Positions 1 to 9,551 of a stretch of 64,000 nucleotides of DNA are shown here, in pieces. The stretch spans positions 124,001 through 188,000 of the forward strand of contig JBHJGM010000002.1 of NCBI GenBank assembly GCA_050331815.1. The letters run 5' to 3'. Under the pieces are notes generated by a model. That model was not told where the DNA came from. It did not search any database and was given only the letters and a program-made list of their open reading frames with translations. Source of the stretch: JBHJGM01 sp050331815. GTDB lineage: Bacteria; Verrucomicrobiota; Verrucomicrobiia; Opitutales; JBHJGM01. A program made the translations under genes and the position numbers. Every line of letters begins with the position of its first letter. Position 1 is the first letter of the stretch.

Positions 1-1
1 C

Positions 2-1657
2 TTTGAGGGTGGTCTCACCCTGCGCTGGCGTGAGCTGCGCAGCGCGCGCCAGTCCATCATACGCCTGACCACGCTGGGTGTGGTTGCCACATTCATTCTG
101 GCCACACTGGGGGCGCGCTTTTTCCTGGACTTTGAGTGGTACTTGGCGGCGTTGCTGGGCGCGCTGCTGACCATTACCGGCCCTACCGTGGTCATCCCGA
201 TGCTGCGGACAATCAAGCCCCGCGGCCGAGTCAAATACGTGGCCAAGTGGGAGGGCATCCTGAACGACCCCATAGGCGTGGTGCTGGCGCTGCTGGTCTT
301 TGAAATGCACCTGGCCGACAGCGACCGCATGGATGAGGTGCTGCTGATCGGCATCGTTCAGACGCTGGTAGTTTCGCTGAGCCTGTGCGCCTTGACGTAC
401 CTGCTCATCTATCAGGTGTTGCGCCGCAAATGGCTGCCGGATTATCTCCACAACCCGCTGACGCTGGCCCTTGTCCTGACAGTTTTTGGTACCTCTAACA
501 CCTTGCAGCCGGAATCTGGGCTGTTGACGGTTACGCTTTTGGGCATCCTGCTGACGAATACCCGCTCGATCGACATTCGGCAGATCGTGGAGTTCAAAGA
601 GAACCTCCAAGTCCTGCTGATTTCGTTCCTGTTTATCATTCTGTCTGCGCGGGTAGACACGAAGGCGATTGAGCTGATCGGTTTCAGCAGCCTTGGGTTT
701 TTGATCTTTCTGATCGTGGTGGTGCGCCCGCTGGCGGTTTTGGTAGGCACAGCGGGCTCGAAGGTAAGCTGGCCCGAACGAGGCCTGCTGATGATGCTGG
801 CACCGCGCGGGATCGTGGCGGTGGCGCTGGTTTCGGTCTTTGCGCTTAAACTCGATGAGAAGGCGGGCGACGGCGACGATCTGGCCGGCCAGCAACTTTT
901 GGCGGAGATGCTGGTGGTGGTCGTGGGGACGGTACTGTTCTACGGAGCACTGGCGGGCTGGGCGGCCGCGCGCCTGAAGTTATCCAACCTTTCGCCGCAG
1001 GGGTTACTGATCCTCGGCGCGCACGACTGGGCGCGCGACATTGCCAAGGCCCTGAGGGAGGCGGAGATTATCGTGACCCTGATCGACTCAAATCAGCACA
1101 ACATTTTCGTGTCGAAGCAGGAGGAATTGAATGCAGCCCGGGGCAACATTTTTTCCGAAGACTTTCTCGACTCGTTGGACCTTTCGGAGATTGGGACGGC
1201 GGCGCTGCTGACAGGCAATGACGAGATCAACGCCGCCGCGCGGGGCGCGCTGGGCGATTTCATGGAGCGGGGCGACATCTATCACCTGGTGCCCTACGCC
1301 AAGGAGGACAACCCCTACCGCCAGGACGTTAAGGCGCTCAATCCGCTCTTCAGCGAGCACGCCACCTTTGACCGGTTGCAGGAACGCTTTCATGCCGGCG
1401 AACGGCTGCACACGCTGGAGATTGAGGACGAGGCCTCTTTCCAGCGTCTGGTAGACTTGCGCGGGGACTCGGCCAGTCACAATCCGTGGCTGCTCTTCCT
1501 GGTCGAGGAAGACGGCAAGCTGCGCGTCTTTAGCCCGCGCACGGGTATCCGATTCCGCAAGCCGGGCAAGGTCATCCTGCTGGCCAAGCCAGACTTCGAT
1601 CCGGAGAATCCGTCGAAGGCCCTGCAGAATGAATTGGCAACCGACGCCACTTCATAA
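2..1657 (+). CDS. Na+/H+ antiporter (CPA1/NhaP type) with C-terminal TrkA-N-like domain, 5' partial
   Basis: Inner-membrane cation/proton antiporter, cut by the left edge. The frame is open to base 2 and its first residues (FEGGLTLRWRELR) fit the middle of a CPA1 transporter, so the GTG at 80 is not the true start. Counting from that GTG, many hydrophobic segments run to about residue 295. They include an N-D pair in EGILNDP (about 57-63), typical of CPA1 ion-binding helices, and a conserved APRG loop at 241-244. From about 308 a Rossmann-like segment (GLLILGAHDWARDIAKAL) begins a TrkA-N/RCK-type regulatory domain that continues to about 420, followed by a short tail. The role in sodium and pH homeostasis is inferred from the family. 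The next gene starts 13 bases downstream but looks unrelated. Confidence 0.88.
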   Translation, partial: FEGGLTLRWRELRSARQSIIRLTTLGVVATFILATLGARFFLDFEWYLAALLGALLTITGPTVVIPMLRTIKPRGRVKYVAKWEGILNDPIGVVLALLVFEMHLADSDRMDEVLLIGIVQTLVVSLSLCALTYLLIYQVLRRKWLPDYLHNPLTLALVLTVFGTSNTLQPESGLLTVTLLGILLTNTRSIDIRQIVEFKENLQVLLISFLFIILSARVDTKAIELIGFSSLGFLIFLIVVVRPLAVLVGTAGSKVSWPERGLLMMLAPRGIVAVALVSVFALKLDEKAGDGDDLAGQQLLAEMLVVVVGTVLFYGALAGWAAARLKLSNLSPQGLLILGAHDWARDIAKALREAEIIVTLIDSNQHNIFVSKQEELNAARGNIFSEDFLDSLDLSEIGTAALLTGNDEINAAARGALGDFMERGDIYHLVPYAKEDNPYRQDVKALNPLFSEHATFDRLQERFHAGERLHTLEIEDEASFQRLVDLRGDSASHNPWLLFLVEEDGKLRVFSPRTGIRFRKPGKVILLAKPDFDPENPSKALQNELATDATS

Positions 1658-1669
1658 CCCGCTGACTCC

Positions 1670-2605
1670 ATGCCTGGACGGTTCCAGTCGCTCGCGCTTG
1701 CCACCTGCCTGGCGGCTCTGACCGTGACCACTTTAGCCGCACGCGAGTTCAGTGCGTATGCGATCGGAAACTCGCTTACTGTCGACACGCTCAACGGCGG
1801 ACGCGGATTGGAAACCTACCTTGCCGCCGGAGGCATTCAGGCGCGCCTGGGCTACCACATTCGCTGCAACGAGGGGCTCGCCCACATCCTGGAACACCCG
1901 GAAGAAAGTTGCGGCGAGGATCGCCTGTTCAAACCGGCCAACTGGGAAGTCGCGCTGTCGACGCACTTCGAGGTGATCACCCTGCAACCTTTTTCGCGCA
2001 GCACTATTGCAGCCGAGGCCAATGCCATGGTGCAGCTGATCGAACACGCCACCAAGCAAAACCCGCGCAACGCGGAGAGTATCTATATGTATCTGGCCGC
2101 GTGGCCGCGCTTTGAAAGCGGAGCGCCGAAGGAAACTCAGGACTACGCAGCGCTCTGGCTTACGCCCGCACCTGACAGCGACGAGGCACCGATCACCGTG
2201 CTTTCGCGTGAGGTGCACCAGCGAATCTTCGCAAAGGTGCAGCAGGCCGTCTCACCAGAGGTCACGCTGCGTATGGCGCCGGTGGGCGAAGCGTTTTACG
2301 CGGTGCACCTGGCAATTGAATCGGGCCGCGCGAAGCCCTTGCACCACACCTCGCAGCTGTACCGCGACCACATCCACGCCAACGTCGGCTTTGGCCGGTG
2401 GCTGGCGGGCAACGTTTTTATCGCCAGTGCGCTGGACGGCGATCCCGCCCCCTTGGGCAATAATGCCGCGACGCTGCGTGCCTACGGGGTCGCCGATTTT
2501 CCAGAGGTCTTGCCGGTTCTGAAGTTCCTGCGCGAGATCGCCTGGGAAACCGTCCAGGAACTTAATGTCAGCGCAGACCGCGACGCAGCGACAACAGTCG
2601 ACTAG
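1670..2605 (+). CDS. Exported SGNH-hydrolase-like protein
   Basis: A 311-residue protein with a likely signal peptide (hydrophobic residues 7-23, cleavage near LAA-R). The segment AIGNSLT at 32-38 resembles block I of SGNH/GDSL hydrolases, with Ser35 in the nucleophile position. Near the C-terminus, RDHIHANVGF supplies a D-x-x-H pair (Asp233, His236) like the family's block V. The usual Gly and Asn blocks in between are not obvious, so the assignment is to the fold, not to a reaction. The substrate is unknown; a periplasmic or secreted esterase acting on carbohydrate esters is one possibility. The stop codon overlaps that of the converging TPR gene within the bases CTAG. Confidence 0.62.
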   Translation: MPGRFQSLALATCLAALTVTTLAAREFSAYAIGNSLTVDTLNGGRGLETYLAAGGIQARLGYHIRCNEGLAHILEHPEESCGEDRLFKPANWEVALSTHFEVITLQPFSRSTIAAEANAMVQLIEHATKQNPRNAESIYMYLAAWPRFESGAPKETQDYAALWLTPAPDSDEAPITVLSREVHQRIFAKVQQAVSPEVTLRMAPVGEAFYAVHLAIESGRAKPLHHTSQLYRDHIHANVGFGRWLAGNVFIASALDGDPAPLGNNAATLRAYGVADFPEVLPVLKFLREIAWETVQELNVSADRDAATTVD

Positions 2606-3111
2606 TTCGCCTCGGGCTCGGCGGCGAAGAACAGCAGGGCCGGGTCGCGCTTGACGACCTTGGCGATTTCGCTGGAAAGCGTCATGGCCGCGCGGGTGTG
2701 CTGGCGGGCCAGGGCAAAGTGACCGAGCTTGGTTTCGCAGCGCGCCAGATTGTAGTGATAAAAGGCGGTACTGCGCAACTCGCGAGGGGCGGCCAGCCAG
2801 ATGCAGCGGGCGTCTTCGGGGCGGTCGAGCTTGTCGTAGGCCAGCGCGGCCTGGATGTAAAAGTCCGGCGAAGAGGGGTAGCGCTCGGCGGCGGCGGTCG
2901 AGTGCTCGACCACATCACCCCAGCGTTCCTGCGAAAGCAAAATCTGGCCGCGCAGGCAGAGTACCTCGGCGCGCTGCTGCCAGTGTCCGGGCAGCGAGTC
3001 CAGTTCATCCCAAGCTTCGTTGTGCATTCCGAGATTGTGAAATCCTACGGCGTAGGAAAGACCCCAGCGCAGATCGCTTTCGTCGTGAAGATAATCGTCC
3101 TGAATTTCCAT
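2602..3111 (-). CDS. Tetratricopeptide-repeat protein
   Basis: A 169-residue soluble protein, mostly TPR-like helices: paired helices with A-x-x-x-G/Y spacing are seen from about residue 15 to 150, for example AEVLCLRGQILLSQ, FYIQAALAYDKLD and FYHYNLARCETKLG. No signal peptide is present. An in-frame ATG exists at 3165, but the one at 3111 has GGAGG seven bases upstream and matches where the TPR helices begin, so it was chosen. TPR proteins act as protein-interaction scaffolds, and the partner cannot be read from the neighbours. It converges with the SGNH-like gene. Confidence 0.75.
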   Translation of the reverse strand: MEIQDDYLHDESDLRWGLSYAVGFHNLGMHNEAWDELDSLPGHWQQRAEVLCLRGQILLSQERWGDVVEHSTAAAERYPSSPDFYIQAALAYDKLDRPEDARCIWLAAPRELRSTAFYHYNLARCETKLGHFALARQHTRAAMTLSSEIAKVVKRDPALLFFAAEPEAN

Positions 3112-3599
3112 AAGGCAGCCTCCGTGCTCCGGAATAAAGGTCGTCTTCAGTGACTCCCCCTGCACGGTCGCCAGATGATGACTGCCGGTTTTGACAAGCC
3201 TTTTACCGACTTGGGGAAAGGTGGTAGGCGATCCCTCCGGGCTTTTTGAGGGTAGCCTCAGTCTACGCGCGGACCTCGCTCAGGAATCGCGCAAACAGCG
3301 GCGCAACATACGAATATGTTTTCGTGAAAAACTAGGCGATCTTGAGCGTAAATGAGGTGCGTACAGATTTTCTATGAAGCCGCATTATCTGGAAGCTGCC
3401 ACGCCAACAGCTGTCCCTGCTGAAGATCCATACACGCAGTCGCTAGGGCGAAACCGTGATTTTCAAGCGTGGCTTAGCGTCCTTCGCAATGGCATCACAG
3501 TCTTGCCAGTTCATGATACCAGCCTGCGCGTTTACCGGGTTTTGTGCAACCAGAACCTTTCCGCTTGGCGAGTGGGACCGGCGCGTGGATGCTGCCGGA
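3112..3599. other. 488-bp gene-free region between the TPR gene and the exonuclease gene
   Basis: No convincing gene is seen; the short open frames here lack family signatures and ribosome sites. It should contain the divergent promoters of both flanking genes. Visible structure: a perfect inverted repeat AACATA-cgaa-TATGTT at 3305-3320, which overlaps a second one (ACGAA/TTCGT), and a looser hairpin (CCCTC...GAGGG) near 3232-3251. No role is assigned. Confidence 0.6.
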
Positions 3600-4472
3600 A
3601 TGATTTTGCTGCTGGATGGCCACAACCTGGCCTTTCGCTCGTTTTATGGAATGCCGGAGTTGACGCGTTCGGACGGGTTTCCCACCGGGGCGCTCCATGG
3701 CTGGGTGCGTACGCTTTGGATGATCGCGGATCAGTTTAAAGCCAAGCGCATGACCGTCTTTTTTGACAAGGGCGGCTCCGAACGACACGAGACCCTTGAC
3801 GCCAACTACAAGGCCAACCGCGACGAGGCTCCGGCGGACCTCGAAAAGCAACTGCCGTATATGGAAACGCTCGCCGTGCGGATGGGCATTCCAGCCTTCA
3901 CAAGGGCGGGCGAGGAAGCCGACGAGCTGATCGCTGCGACCGCGCGCGAACTCGACAGGCGCGGCGAACAGGTGCGTATCGTCTCCGCGGACAAGGACCT
4001 GGCGCAGGTGATCGGGGGCAACGTCGGGCAAATTGTGCCACCGCCGACAGCAAACCCTAAGCTGGGCTGGCGTGAGTTGGACGCGGCCGGCGTGGAGGCA
4101 AAGTTTGGGGTACCGCCGGAGAAAATCCCGGACTATCTCGCGCTGATCGGCGACAGTTCCGACAACATCCCGGGGTTGAAGGGGGTGGGCCCCAAGACTG
4201 CCGCCAAGTGGATCGCCCAGCATGGCGACGTGGAAGGCATCCTGGCCGCCGCGGGTTCCATCAAGCCGCCGCGGTTTCAGGCGCTCCTCAGTGATTGCGA
4301 GCAGGCCGAGCGGGTGCGGCTCAACCTGAAGATGGTACGCTTTCCAGAGGACACCAAAATCGATTCAGCCTGGATGGAGCCTCAGCCTCCGGACCCGGCG
4401 GGCTTGCAGGCGGTACTCGCGGAATTGGAAATGCGCCGCGCCGCCGAAGATGCGCGCAAGCGCTATGGTTGA
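3600..4472 (+). CDS. 5'-3' exonuclease / flap-endonuclease-like protein (PIN-like plus H3TH)
   Basis: A stand-alone 290-residue homologue of the 5' nuclease domain of DNA polymerase I (ExoIX/Xni-like). The N-terminal MILLLDGHNLAFRSFYG holds the first metal-binding Asp. Acidic motifs follow in AGEEADELIA and SADKDLAQV. The H3TH segment IGDSSDNIPGLKGVGPKTAA, near residues 182-202, is characteristic and binds DNA. It would process flaps or RNA primers during replication and repair. The frame is open further upstream, but homology begins exactly at the ATG at 3600, whose Shine-Dalgarno is weak (CCGGA). No polymerase domain is attached. Confidence 0.88.
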   Translation: MILLLDGHNLAFRSFYGMPELTRSDGFPTGALHGWVRTLWMIADQFKAKRMTVFFDKGGSERHETLDANYKANRDEAPADLEKQLPYMETLAVRMGIPAFTRAGEEADELIAATARELDRRGEQVRIVSADKDLAQVIGGNVGQIVPPPTANPKLGWRELDAAGVEAKFGVPPEKIPDYLALIGDSSDNIPGLKGVGPKTAAKWIAQHGDVEGILAAAGSIKPPRFQALLSDCEQAERVRLNLKMVRFPEDTKIDSAWMEPQPPDPAGLQAVLAELEMRRAAEDARKRYG

Positions 4473-4596
4473 AAGGGCAGGATCCGCTTATGGGGGAATT
4501 CCCTTTGTCCGATTGGGGAAGCTGGCTGAGCGCCAAGCGCGCCTAAGCGCTGGACCCGGCCTGTGGAAGCCTCTATAGGGCTGTCTTTTCTGATTT

Positions 4597-5601
4597 ATGA
4601 AGGTGCGATTTTGGGGCACCCGTGGCTCGACTCCCTCCTCGGTGTCGGCCCAGAAGGTGCGAGACAAGGTGACCGCGGCGCTGAAGGAAGCACGCGGCCT
4701 GGACTTGTCCGCGCCCGGTGCCGTTGAGGCGTTCGTGAAGGACCGCCTCAGCTTTGAGCACTGGGGCACCTACGGCACCAACACTTCGTGCGTGGAAATC
4801 GACGACGCGCAGCCCGATACATATGTGCTGTGTGACGCGGGTTCAGGCCTGCGCGATTTTTCGCATACTTTGCAGAACGAGGGCCGCCTGAAGCATCCGG
4901 CGAACTTTCACATTTTCTTTTCCCACCTGCATTGGGATCACATCCAGGGCTTTCCGTTCTTTGCGCCGGCGTTCATGCCGCAGCACACAATTTACCTGCA
5001 CGCCTGCCACGCGGATTTGGAGGCAGCTATCCGTGGGCAGATGTCGGCTCCGTATTTCCCCATCGAGTTCGACACGCTTCCGGCGAAAATTCATTTCGAG
5101 GTGCGTAAGCCGGGCGGTCCGTTCGAGATTGGCGGATTTACGGTTCGCAGCATCGAGCAGGACCATCCCGGCAAGTCCTACGGCTATCGCTTCGAGCGCG
5201 CGGGCAAGGTCGTGGTGTACTCAACAGACTCCGAGCACAAGCTCGACTCCAGCAATGGTGATTACCCCTTTGTCTCCTTTTTCGATGGTGCGGACGTGCT
5301 GATCTTCGACGCACAGTACACCCTGATCGACGCGACCTTTTCGAAGGCCAACTGGGGCCATTCCAGCAACGTGATGGGTGTGGAACTGGCGGCCCGGGCA
5401 GGGGTTTCGCACCTGGTGCTTTTCCATGCCGAGCCCAGTAGCACCGATGAGGCGCTGATCGCCTTCGAGGAAGCAACCCGCGAATACCGTGACACTCTTG
5501 TCGGGAAGAAACCGGCTATGCACCGCTCCGGCGAACAAGCTTTCCACACATGTCCCACCCGAGTTACGCAGGCTTACGACGGCCTGGAAATTGAGATTTG
5601 A
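4597..5601 (+). CDS. MBL-fold metallo-hydrolase
   Basis: A 334-residue metallo-beta-lactamase-fold hydrolase. The zinc motif HLHWDH (His110, His112, Asp114, His115) is complete. Further ligand candidates are the His in EQDHPG, the Asp in YSTDSEH and the His in NWGHSSN. The opening MKVRFWGTRGSTP is typical of the PhnP/RNase-Z-like branch that acts on phosphodiesters or cyclic nucleotides. An insert between about residues 17 and 60 precedes the TYGTNTSCVEI strand. The substrate is not predictable. The ATG at 4597 begins the conserved first strand but has no obvious Shine-Dalgarno. Confidence 0.85.
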   Translation: MKVRFWGTRGSTPSSVSAQKVRDKVTAALKEARGLDLSAPGAVEAFVKDRLSFEHWGTYGTNTSCVEIDDAQPDTYVLCDAGSGLRDFSHTLQNEGRLKHPANFHIFFSHLHWDHIQGFPFFAPAFMPQHTIYLHACHADLEAAIRGQMSAPYFPIEFDTLPAKIHFEVRKPGGPFEIGGFTVRSIEQDHPGKSYGYRFERAGKVVVYSTDSEHKLDSSNGDYPFVSFFDGADVLIFDAQYTLIDATFSKANWGHSSNVMGVELAARAGVSHLVLFHAEPSSTDEALIAFEEATREYRDTLVGKKPAMHRSGEQAFHTCPTRVTQAYDGLEIEI

Positions 5602-5739
5602 TTCTCGTCTCGATCCGGATTCTACCAGCGCTCAAGCGCCTTCGGGCTGGCCACGCGCCCAAATTTTCGTAATCTAGACGTTTCGATAAATTGCCACAGC
5701 GAGCCTGCCCTCGGCCGTGGCAGCGACCCGGCATTTGTT

Positions 5740-6372
5740 TTGGAAGAGACTTTGTCCACCGAACTCGACTCGCTTCCGCGCAGCATCAGCAAACAGGAGA
5801 TCAACGTCCTGCCGCTGATGCGCTATCACGGGAGCTATGAACTAGTCGACACACTGGAGAAGCTTGAAGCCGCGCTGGAGCAATTATCTGGCGAGACCTT
5901 GCTTGGATTCGACACCGAGTCGCGCCCCTCTTTTCGCAAAGGGGAGAACCACCCGGTTTCTCTGGTTCAATTGGCGGGTTCCGAGAAGGTTTATCTGTTT
6001 CAGATTCGCCGGGTGGAGGAGTCTCCGCGGCTGGCCGAGCTCTTCAACAACTCGAAAATCGTGAAAGCCGGCGTGGCCATCCGTGACGACATCCGGAAGC
6101 TGCAGGAACTTTTCCCGTTTGACGAAGCGGGTTTTTGCGAAATCGCCGAGCTGACCCGGCCCTTATCCATTAGCAACACCGGTCTGCGCAGCCTGGCGGC
6201 CATCTTTTTGGGTTTTCGAATTTCCAAAAATGCGCAGGTGTCCAACTGGGCGCGCCGTGACCTGACCCGCAACCAGCAGGTCTACGCGGCGACCGATGCC
6301 TGGGTCAGCCGTCAGCTTTACCTGCGGCTGGATGCGCTGGGCCTGGTAAACGGCACAAAGTCGGCGGTTTAA
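5740..6372 (+). CDS. RNase D-like 3'-5' exonuclease (DEDDy)
   Basis: A 210-residue single-domain 3'-5' exonuclease of the DEDD superfamily, without the HRDC domains of full-length RNase D. ExoI is GFDTES (Asp58, Glu60), ExoII lies in AGVAIRDDIRKL, and ExoIII is YAATDAWVSRQLY, with the Tyr and Asp of the DEDDy type. It probably trims RNA or DNA 3' ends. The start is uncertain: the TTG at 5740 and another at 5752 (after GGAAGAG) are possible, while the first ATG is at 5818, just before the domain. The domain itself does not depend on the choice. Confidence 0.82.
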   Translation: MEETLSTELDSLPRSISKQEINVLPLMRYHGSYELVDTLEKLEAALEQLSGETLLGFDTESRPSFRKGENHPVSLVQLAGSEKVYLFQIRRVEESPRLAELFNNSKIVKAGVAIRDDIRKLQELFPFDEAGFCEIAELTRPLSISNTGLRSLAAIFLGFRISKNAQVSNWARRDLTRNQQVYAATDAWVSRQLYLRLDALGLVNGTKSAV

Positions 6373-6757
6373 CCGCGTGGCCTGTATTTTGGGGCTTTCG
6401 AGGTTGTCCCGAAGTAGGGATTCGCCGCTGTGTTTTTGAAAAGAAGGCCTTGCTTTCCGGAAACTCGCTACCTAGCTTCCGGGCGCTTTCGCAAAAAAAC
6501 TCACACGTAAATAGAACCACACGCCTGCGGTGAAGCATCGCCGGCGTTTCCCTAACCTACTGAATCCCTTGTGCGCTTCTTCGCTGCCAAGCGATAGAAC
6601 GCTATCAAACCCATCTGGCCTGAATCCCGCTTCAGGCGCAGCCGCCCATCCTTGCCAAACACCCGTGTAGGCGTCCCCAAACGCCAGGCATGCGACACAT
6701 CCGCGTGCGCACATGGGTGCCACTCACCAAACGGCTGTTCCATGCCCATGTCTATCG
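6373..6757. other. 385-bp gene-free region upstream of the beta-helix gene
   Basis: No supported gene. Two overlapping frames stay open on the minus strand between about 6472 and 6749, but they have no recognisable family, no good ribosome site and no neighbour that explains them. The stretch may hold a degraded element or simply regulation for the secreted protein downstream. Confidence 0.5.
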
Positions 6758-8557
6758 ATGAACTATACCCTATCCCACGCCCTTAAATTCGCTACCTTTG
6801 TTTCAGGTATTCTCGTTTGCGCCTCGCTTTCGAGTGCTATCACCGTCCACGTCTCGTCCCACGGGGCCTTTCCCAACGACAACGTCGATGATACACAGGC
6901 CATCCGCGCGGCCATTTCGCAAGTCGAAGCCCATCCCTCCGGCGGGAGCGTTGTATTGGCTGCGGGTACCTACAACGTAGCCCCGCAGACGATTCGGGAA
7001 GATACGATCTTCCACCTTCGGCAGAGCAACCTGGAGATTCGTGGAGCCGGACGCGGCTCAACCACCCTGTCGATGAAGGTTTACGGAGCCCGCGACCCCG
7101 ACCAGTTCTTCATCGAGCGTTCCGGCTCCAACTACTTCGTTGGCAGCACCTCGAACTGGAACAATGGACGGGAATTCAGCCACCGCTTTCATGGCTTTGT
7201 CTTCACGCCACCGGAAGGTCAAAACACGGCGACCATCCGTAACGTAACGATTCGCGACATGCGAATCACCGGAAATGCCACACCCGAGGGTGACGACAGC
7301 TGGTACACAAAAGAAGACAGGGTTTTCCACTGGGATGTTTCTAATAAGGGTATCTCATTCGGTTGGGGCCAGGTGACTCTGGAAGACATTCTGATCGAGA
7401 ACATCGAAATCGATTCTTTCCGGGGTGAGATCATCTATAAAGGCGGCGCTTCGGGCTGCGACGCCAGCATTCGTCATTCGATTATTCATGGTACGCCTTC
7501 CTCGGCGGTGTCCGGTCCCGCAGGGCTTATCGAGCACTGCGAGATTTACGACTGCTTCAACGCCGCAGTAGAAACCTACCTGACCAATCGCGCGGGCGGC
7601 GGCACGCAGACGCTCATTCTGCGCCACAACCGCTTTTCACCAGCCCGCAACTACCCCTGGCGTGCGCGCAACGGCGTATCGCTGCAAAACGACCCGAACT
7701 GGCCAGGAACCTATACGGTTGGCGGGCGCAGCGTCTCCTACAACACCACCCCGTCCACCATTGTTATCTACGACAATGTGTTTGAGGATTTTGGCATGTT
7801 TGGGCTGTTTTCCTTCGGGATGTCCAACGCGGTCATCAAGGATAACACGTTTCGGGATTTTACGGGCAATGCACTGGCCCTCTGGGCCTATGGGAACGAA
7901 GCTTGGAACCTGATCTCGCATTTCGAGAACAATCTGATCCTGCGCAACCGCTTCGAATACGATGCGGAAGGTGAGGCGACGACGATTCATTACGTCAGCC
8001 CGTGGTTTCGTTCTGGCTCCGCACTTTTCATCAGCAACACGATCGAGGGAGAAGGCTACCCGGATTACTTTTTGAGCATCTCAGGGAGTTCGCCCGACGT
8101 CCTTCAGGACAACTACACGGTTTCGACAAACTCGGGTCGCGTCGGCAGGGATGCCTTCGAAAGCGCCTGGGGCGGCAGCGTGAGCCGGCCGATCAGCTCA
8201 GGCAATTACTTCCAGGTCGTCAATCCGCGGACGATTCCCGTGCGATTGACCTCGGCGCAGCCGGTGGCGGACTTTCATTCGTCCTACACGCGTATCTATA
8301 CGCTGAATGACTTTTTGGTCTATGGTCAGTCGGCCAATGCCAACTTCGACATGCAGCGGCACTTGGACAGCTTTCCTAGCGGCTACGTGATGCACCTGCA
8401 GTTGCACGACCGCAGCGACGGCGGGATGATTCTGGTGCCGCCTTCCTGGTGGAATGACCTGGATGGTTCGGGGATTTTGTTGCACAACCCCAACCAGAGC
8501 CTCTACCTCGTAAAAGAGGATGGAATTTTCAAGATGCTCGGATTTTACGAGGAGTAG
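6758..8557 (+). CDS. Secreted right-handed beta-helix (pectate-lyase-like) protein
   Basis: A 599-residue exported protein. The ATG at 6758 starts a classic signal peptide (hydrophobic FATFVSGILVCASLSSA). Directly after it comes GAFPNDNVDDTQAIRAAI, the N-terminal cap of the pectate-lyase/GH28-like superfamily. Repeated beta-helix coils follow (for example IRNVTIRDMRITGN, VIKDNTFRDFTGNALALW). No catalytic residues could be assigned, so the protein may be a polysaccharide lyase, hydrolase or epimerase. With the nearby sulfatase genes it fits degradation of plant or algal polysaccharides; that link is inference. In-frame codons upstream to 6713 are left out because the signal peptide sets the start. 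Confidence 0.8.
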   Translation: MNYTLSHALKFATFVSGILVCASLSSAITVHVSSHGAFPNDNVDDTQAIRAAISQVEAHPSGGSVVLAAGTYNVAPQTIREDTIFHLRQSNLEIRGAGRGSTTLSMKVYGARDPDQFFIERSGSNYFVGSTSNWNNGREFSHRFHGFVFTPPEGQNTATIRNVTIRDMRITGNATPEGDDSWYTKEDRVFHWDVSNKGISFGWGQVTLEDILIENIEIDSFRGEIIYKGGASGCDASIRHSIIHGTPSSAVSGPAGLIEHCEIYDCFNAAVETYLTNRAGGGTQTLILRHNRFSPARNYPWRARNGVSLQNDPNWPGTYTVGGRSVSYNTTPSTIVIYDNVFEDFGMFGLFSFGMSNAVIKDNTFRDFTGNALALWAYGNEAWNLISHFENNLILRNRFEYDAEGEATTIHYVSPWFRSGSALFISNTIEGEGYPDYFLSISGSSPDVLQDNYTVSTNSGRVGRDAFESAWGGSVSRPISSGNYFQVVNPRTIPVRLTSAQPVADFHSSYTRIYTLNDFLVYGQSANANFDMQRHLDSFPSGYVMHLQLHDRSDGGMILVPPSWWNDLDGSGILLHNPNQSLYLVKEDGIFKMLGFYEE

Positions 8558-8771
8558 AACCGGACCAAGTTATATCTAAGTTTCCGTAATTATGTGTCTT
8601 TCGGAAAGATGATTTGACTTGATGTCGCGAGACTTCTTACACCGGATGCAGCGGCGCGGTTTTTGTGCCGCAAACGATGACCGGGTCCACAGACAAACCA
8701 GCATCCACGCAGACGCATACTGGCGATGAAGGCACCTTTCCATTAACAGGAAACAGTTCCATTTCTGGCCT

Positions 8772-9551
8772 GTGGACAACCGGGCCAAGGCATCTATTAT
8801 GGCCCTGCACGGGTTCACGGGGACGCCGGTTGACACTGCGCTGCTTGCGGAAGGCAGCCAGAGCTGGAATTGGGTGGCGCCCGCTCTGCCGGGGCATGGC
8901 ATGAGTCCCGATGGTGACGAGCCATGGGCTCTGCCCGACTTGTTTGCCTACCTGAATTCGCTTTGGGCGTTCATCGAGGACAGCCAGCCGAGAGTTCTGC
9001 TGGGTTATTCGATGGGCGGGCGGCTGGCCCTGCATTACGCCGGTGCATTTCCTGAAAAACTGGTTGGCCTTGTCCTGGTGGGAGCCAGCCCGGGGCTGCG
9101 CGATGCTCAGGATCGTGCTGCGCGGAGGCAATACGACGAGGGTCTGGCTCAGCGCGTGGAAAAAATGGGTACCTCCGCGTTTTTAAAGGAGTGGAACGAA
9201 TTGCCTTTGATCGCCACGCAGCGCACTAACATCGACCCGAATTACTACAACTGTATGCTGCGTGCGCGGCGTCAGCACCAGGCGCAGGGGCTGGCCGCAA
9301 GCTTGCGAAACCACGGCACCGGTGCGCTGCCTTCGGCCTGGGAACAGCTCTCGAAGCTAGACTTGCCGGTCTTGTTGGTCACCGGTGAGGCAGACCCGAA
9401 ATTCACCCAGATCGCCAACCAGATGATGGAGTTTTTACCACGGGTGACCCACGAGATTCTGCCGGTGGTCGGGCACGCCGCGCATCTGGAAGCTGGCCAA
9501 TTCTTTTTAAAAAAGCTGACGAAATGGATGCGGCACGAGGTGGGGATTTGA
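8772..9551 (+). CDS. Alpha/beta hydrolase, MenH-like
   Basis: A 259-residue alpha/beta hydrolase with a complete triad: Ser80 in the elbow GYSMGG, Asp209 in TGEADPKF and His236 in VVGHAAHLE. The oxyanion segment ALHGFTGTP and the lengths match MenH (SHCHC synthase of menaquinone synthesis). No other men gene is nearby, so a general esterase is possible. The GTG at 8772 is a tentative start; the frame is open back to 8730 with plausible coding sequence but no standard start, and an ATG at 8799 would cut the first strand. Confidence 0.78.
   Translation: MDNRAKASIMALHGFTGTPVDTALLAEGSQSWNWVAPALPGHGMSPDGDEPWALPDLFAYLNSLWAFIEDSQPRVLLGYSMGGRLALHYAGAFPEKLVGLVLVGASPGLRDAQDRAARRQYDEGLAQRVEKMGTSAFLKEWNELPLIATQRTNIDPNYYNCMLRARRQHQAQGLAASLRNHGTGALPSAWEQLSKLDLPVLLVTGEADPKFTQIANQMMEFLPRVTHEILPVVGHAAHLEAGQFFLKKLTKWMRHEVGI

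Noticed and set aside
3374..3739. A 121-codon plus-strand frame overlapping the exonuclease start
   Set aside because: It overlaps conserved exonuclease sequence in a different frame and has no recognisable domain or good start.
4589..4601. The 13-base string TCTGATTTATGAA at the start of the MBL gene and again at 63619-63631 at the receptor gene
   Set aside because: Two copies of a short AT-rich string around start codons can occur by chance, and the genes are unrelated.
6552..6749. Minus-strand frame of 65 codons in the gap before the beta-helix gene
   Set aside because: Looks protein-like in part, but it has no known family, no ribosome site and overlaps a second equally open frame; noted only in the description of the gap.
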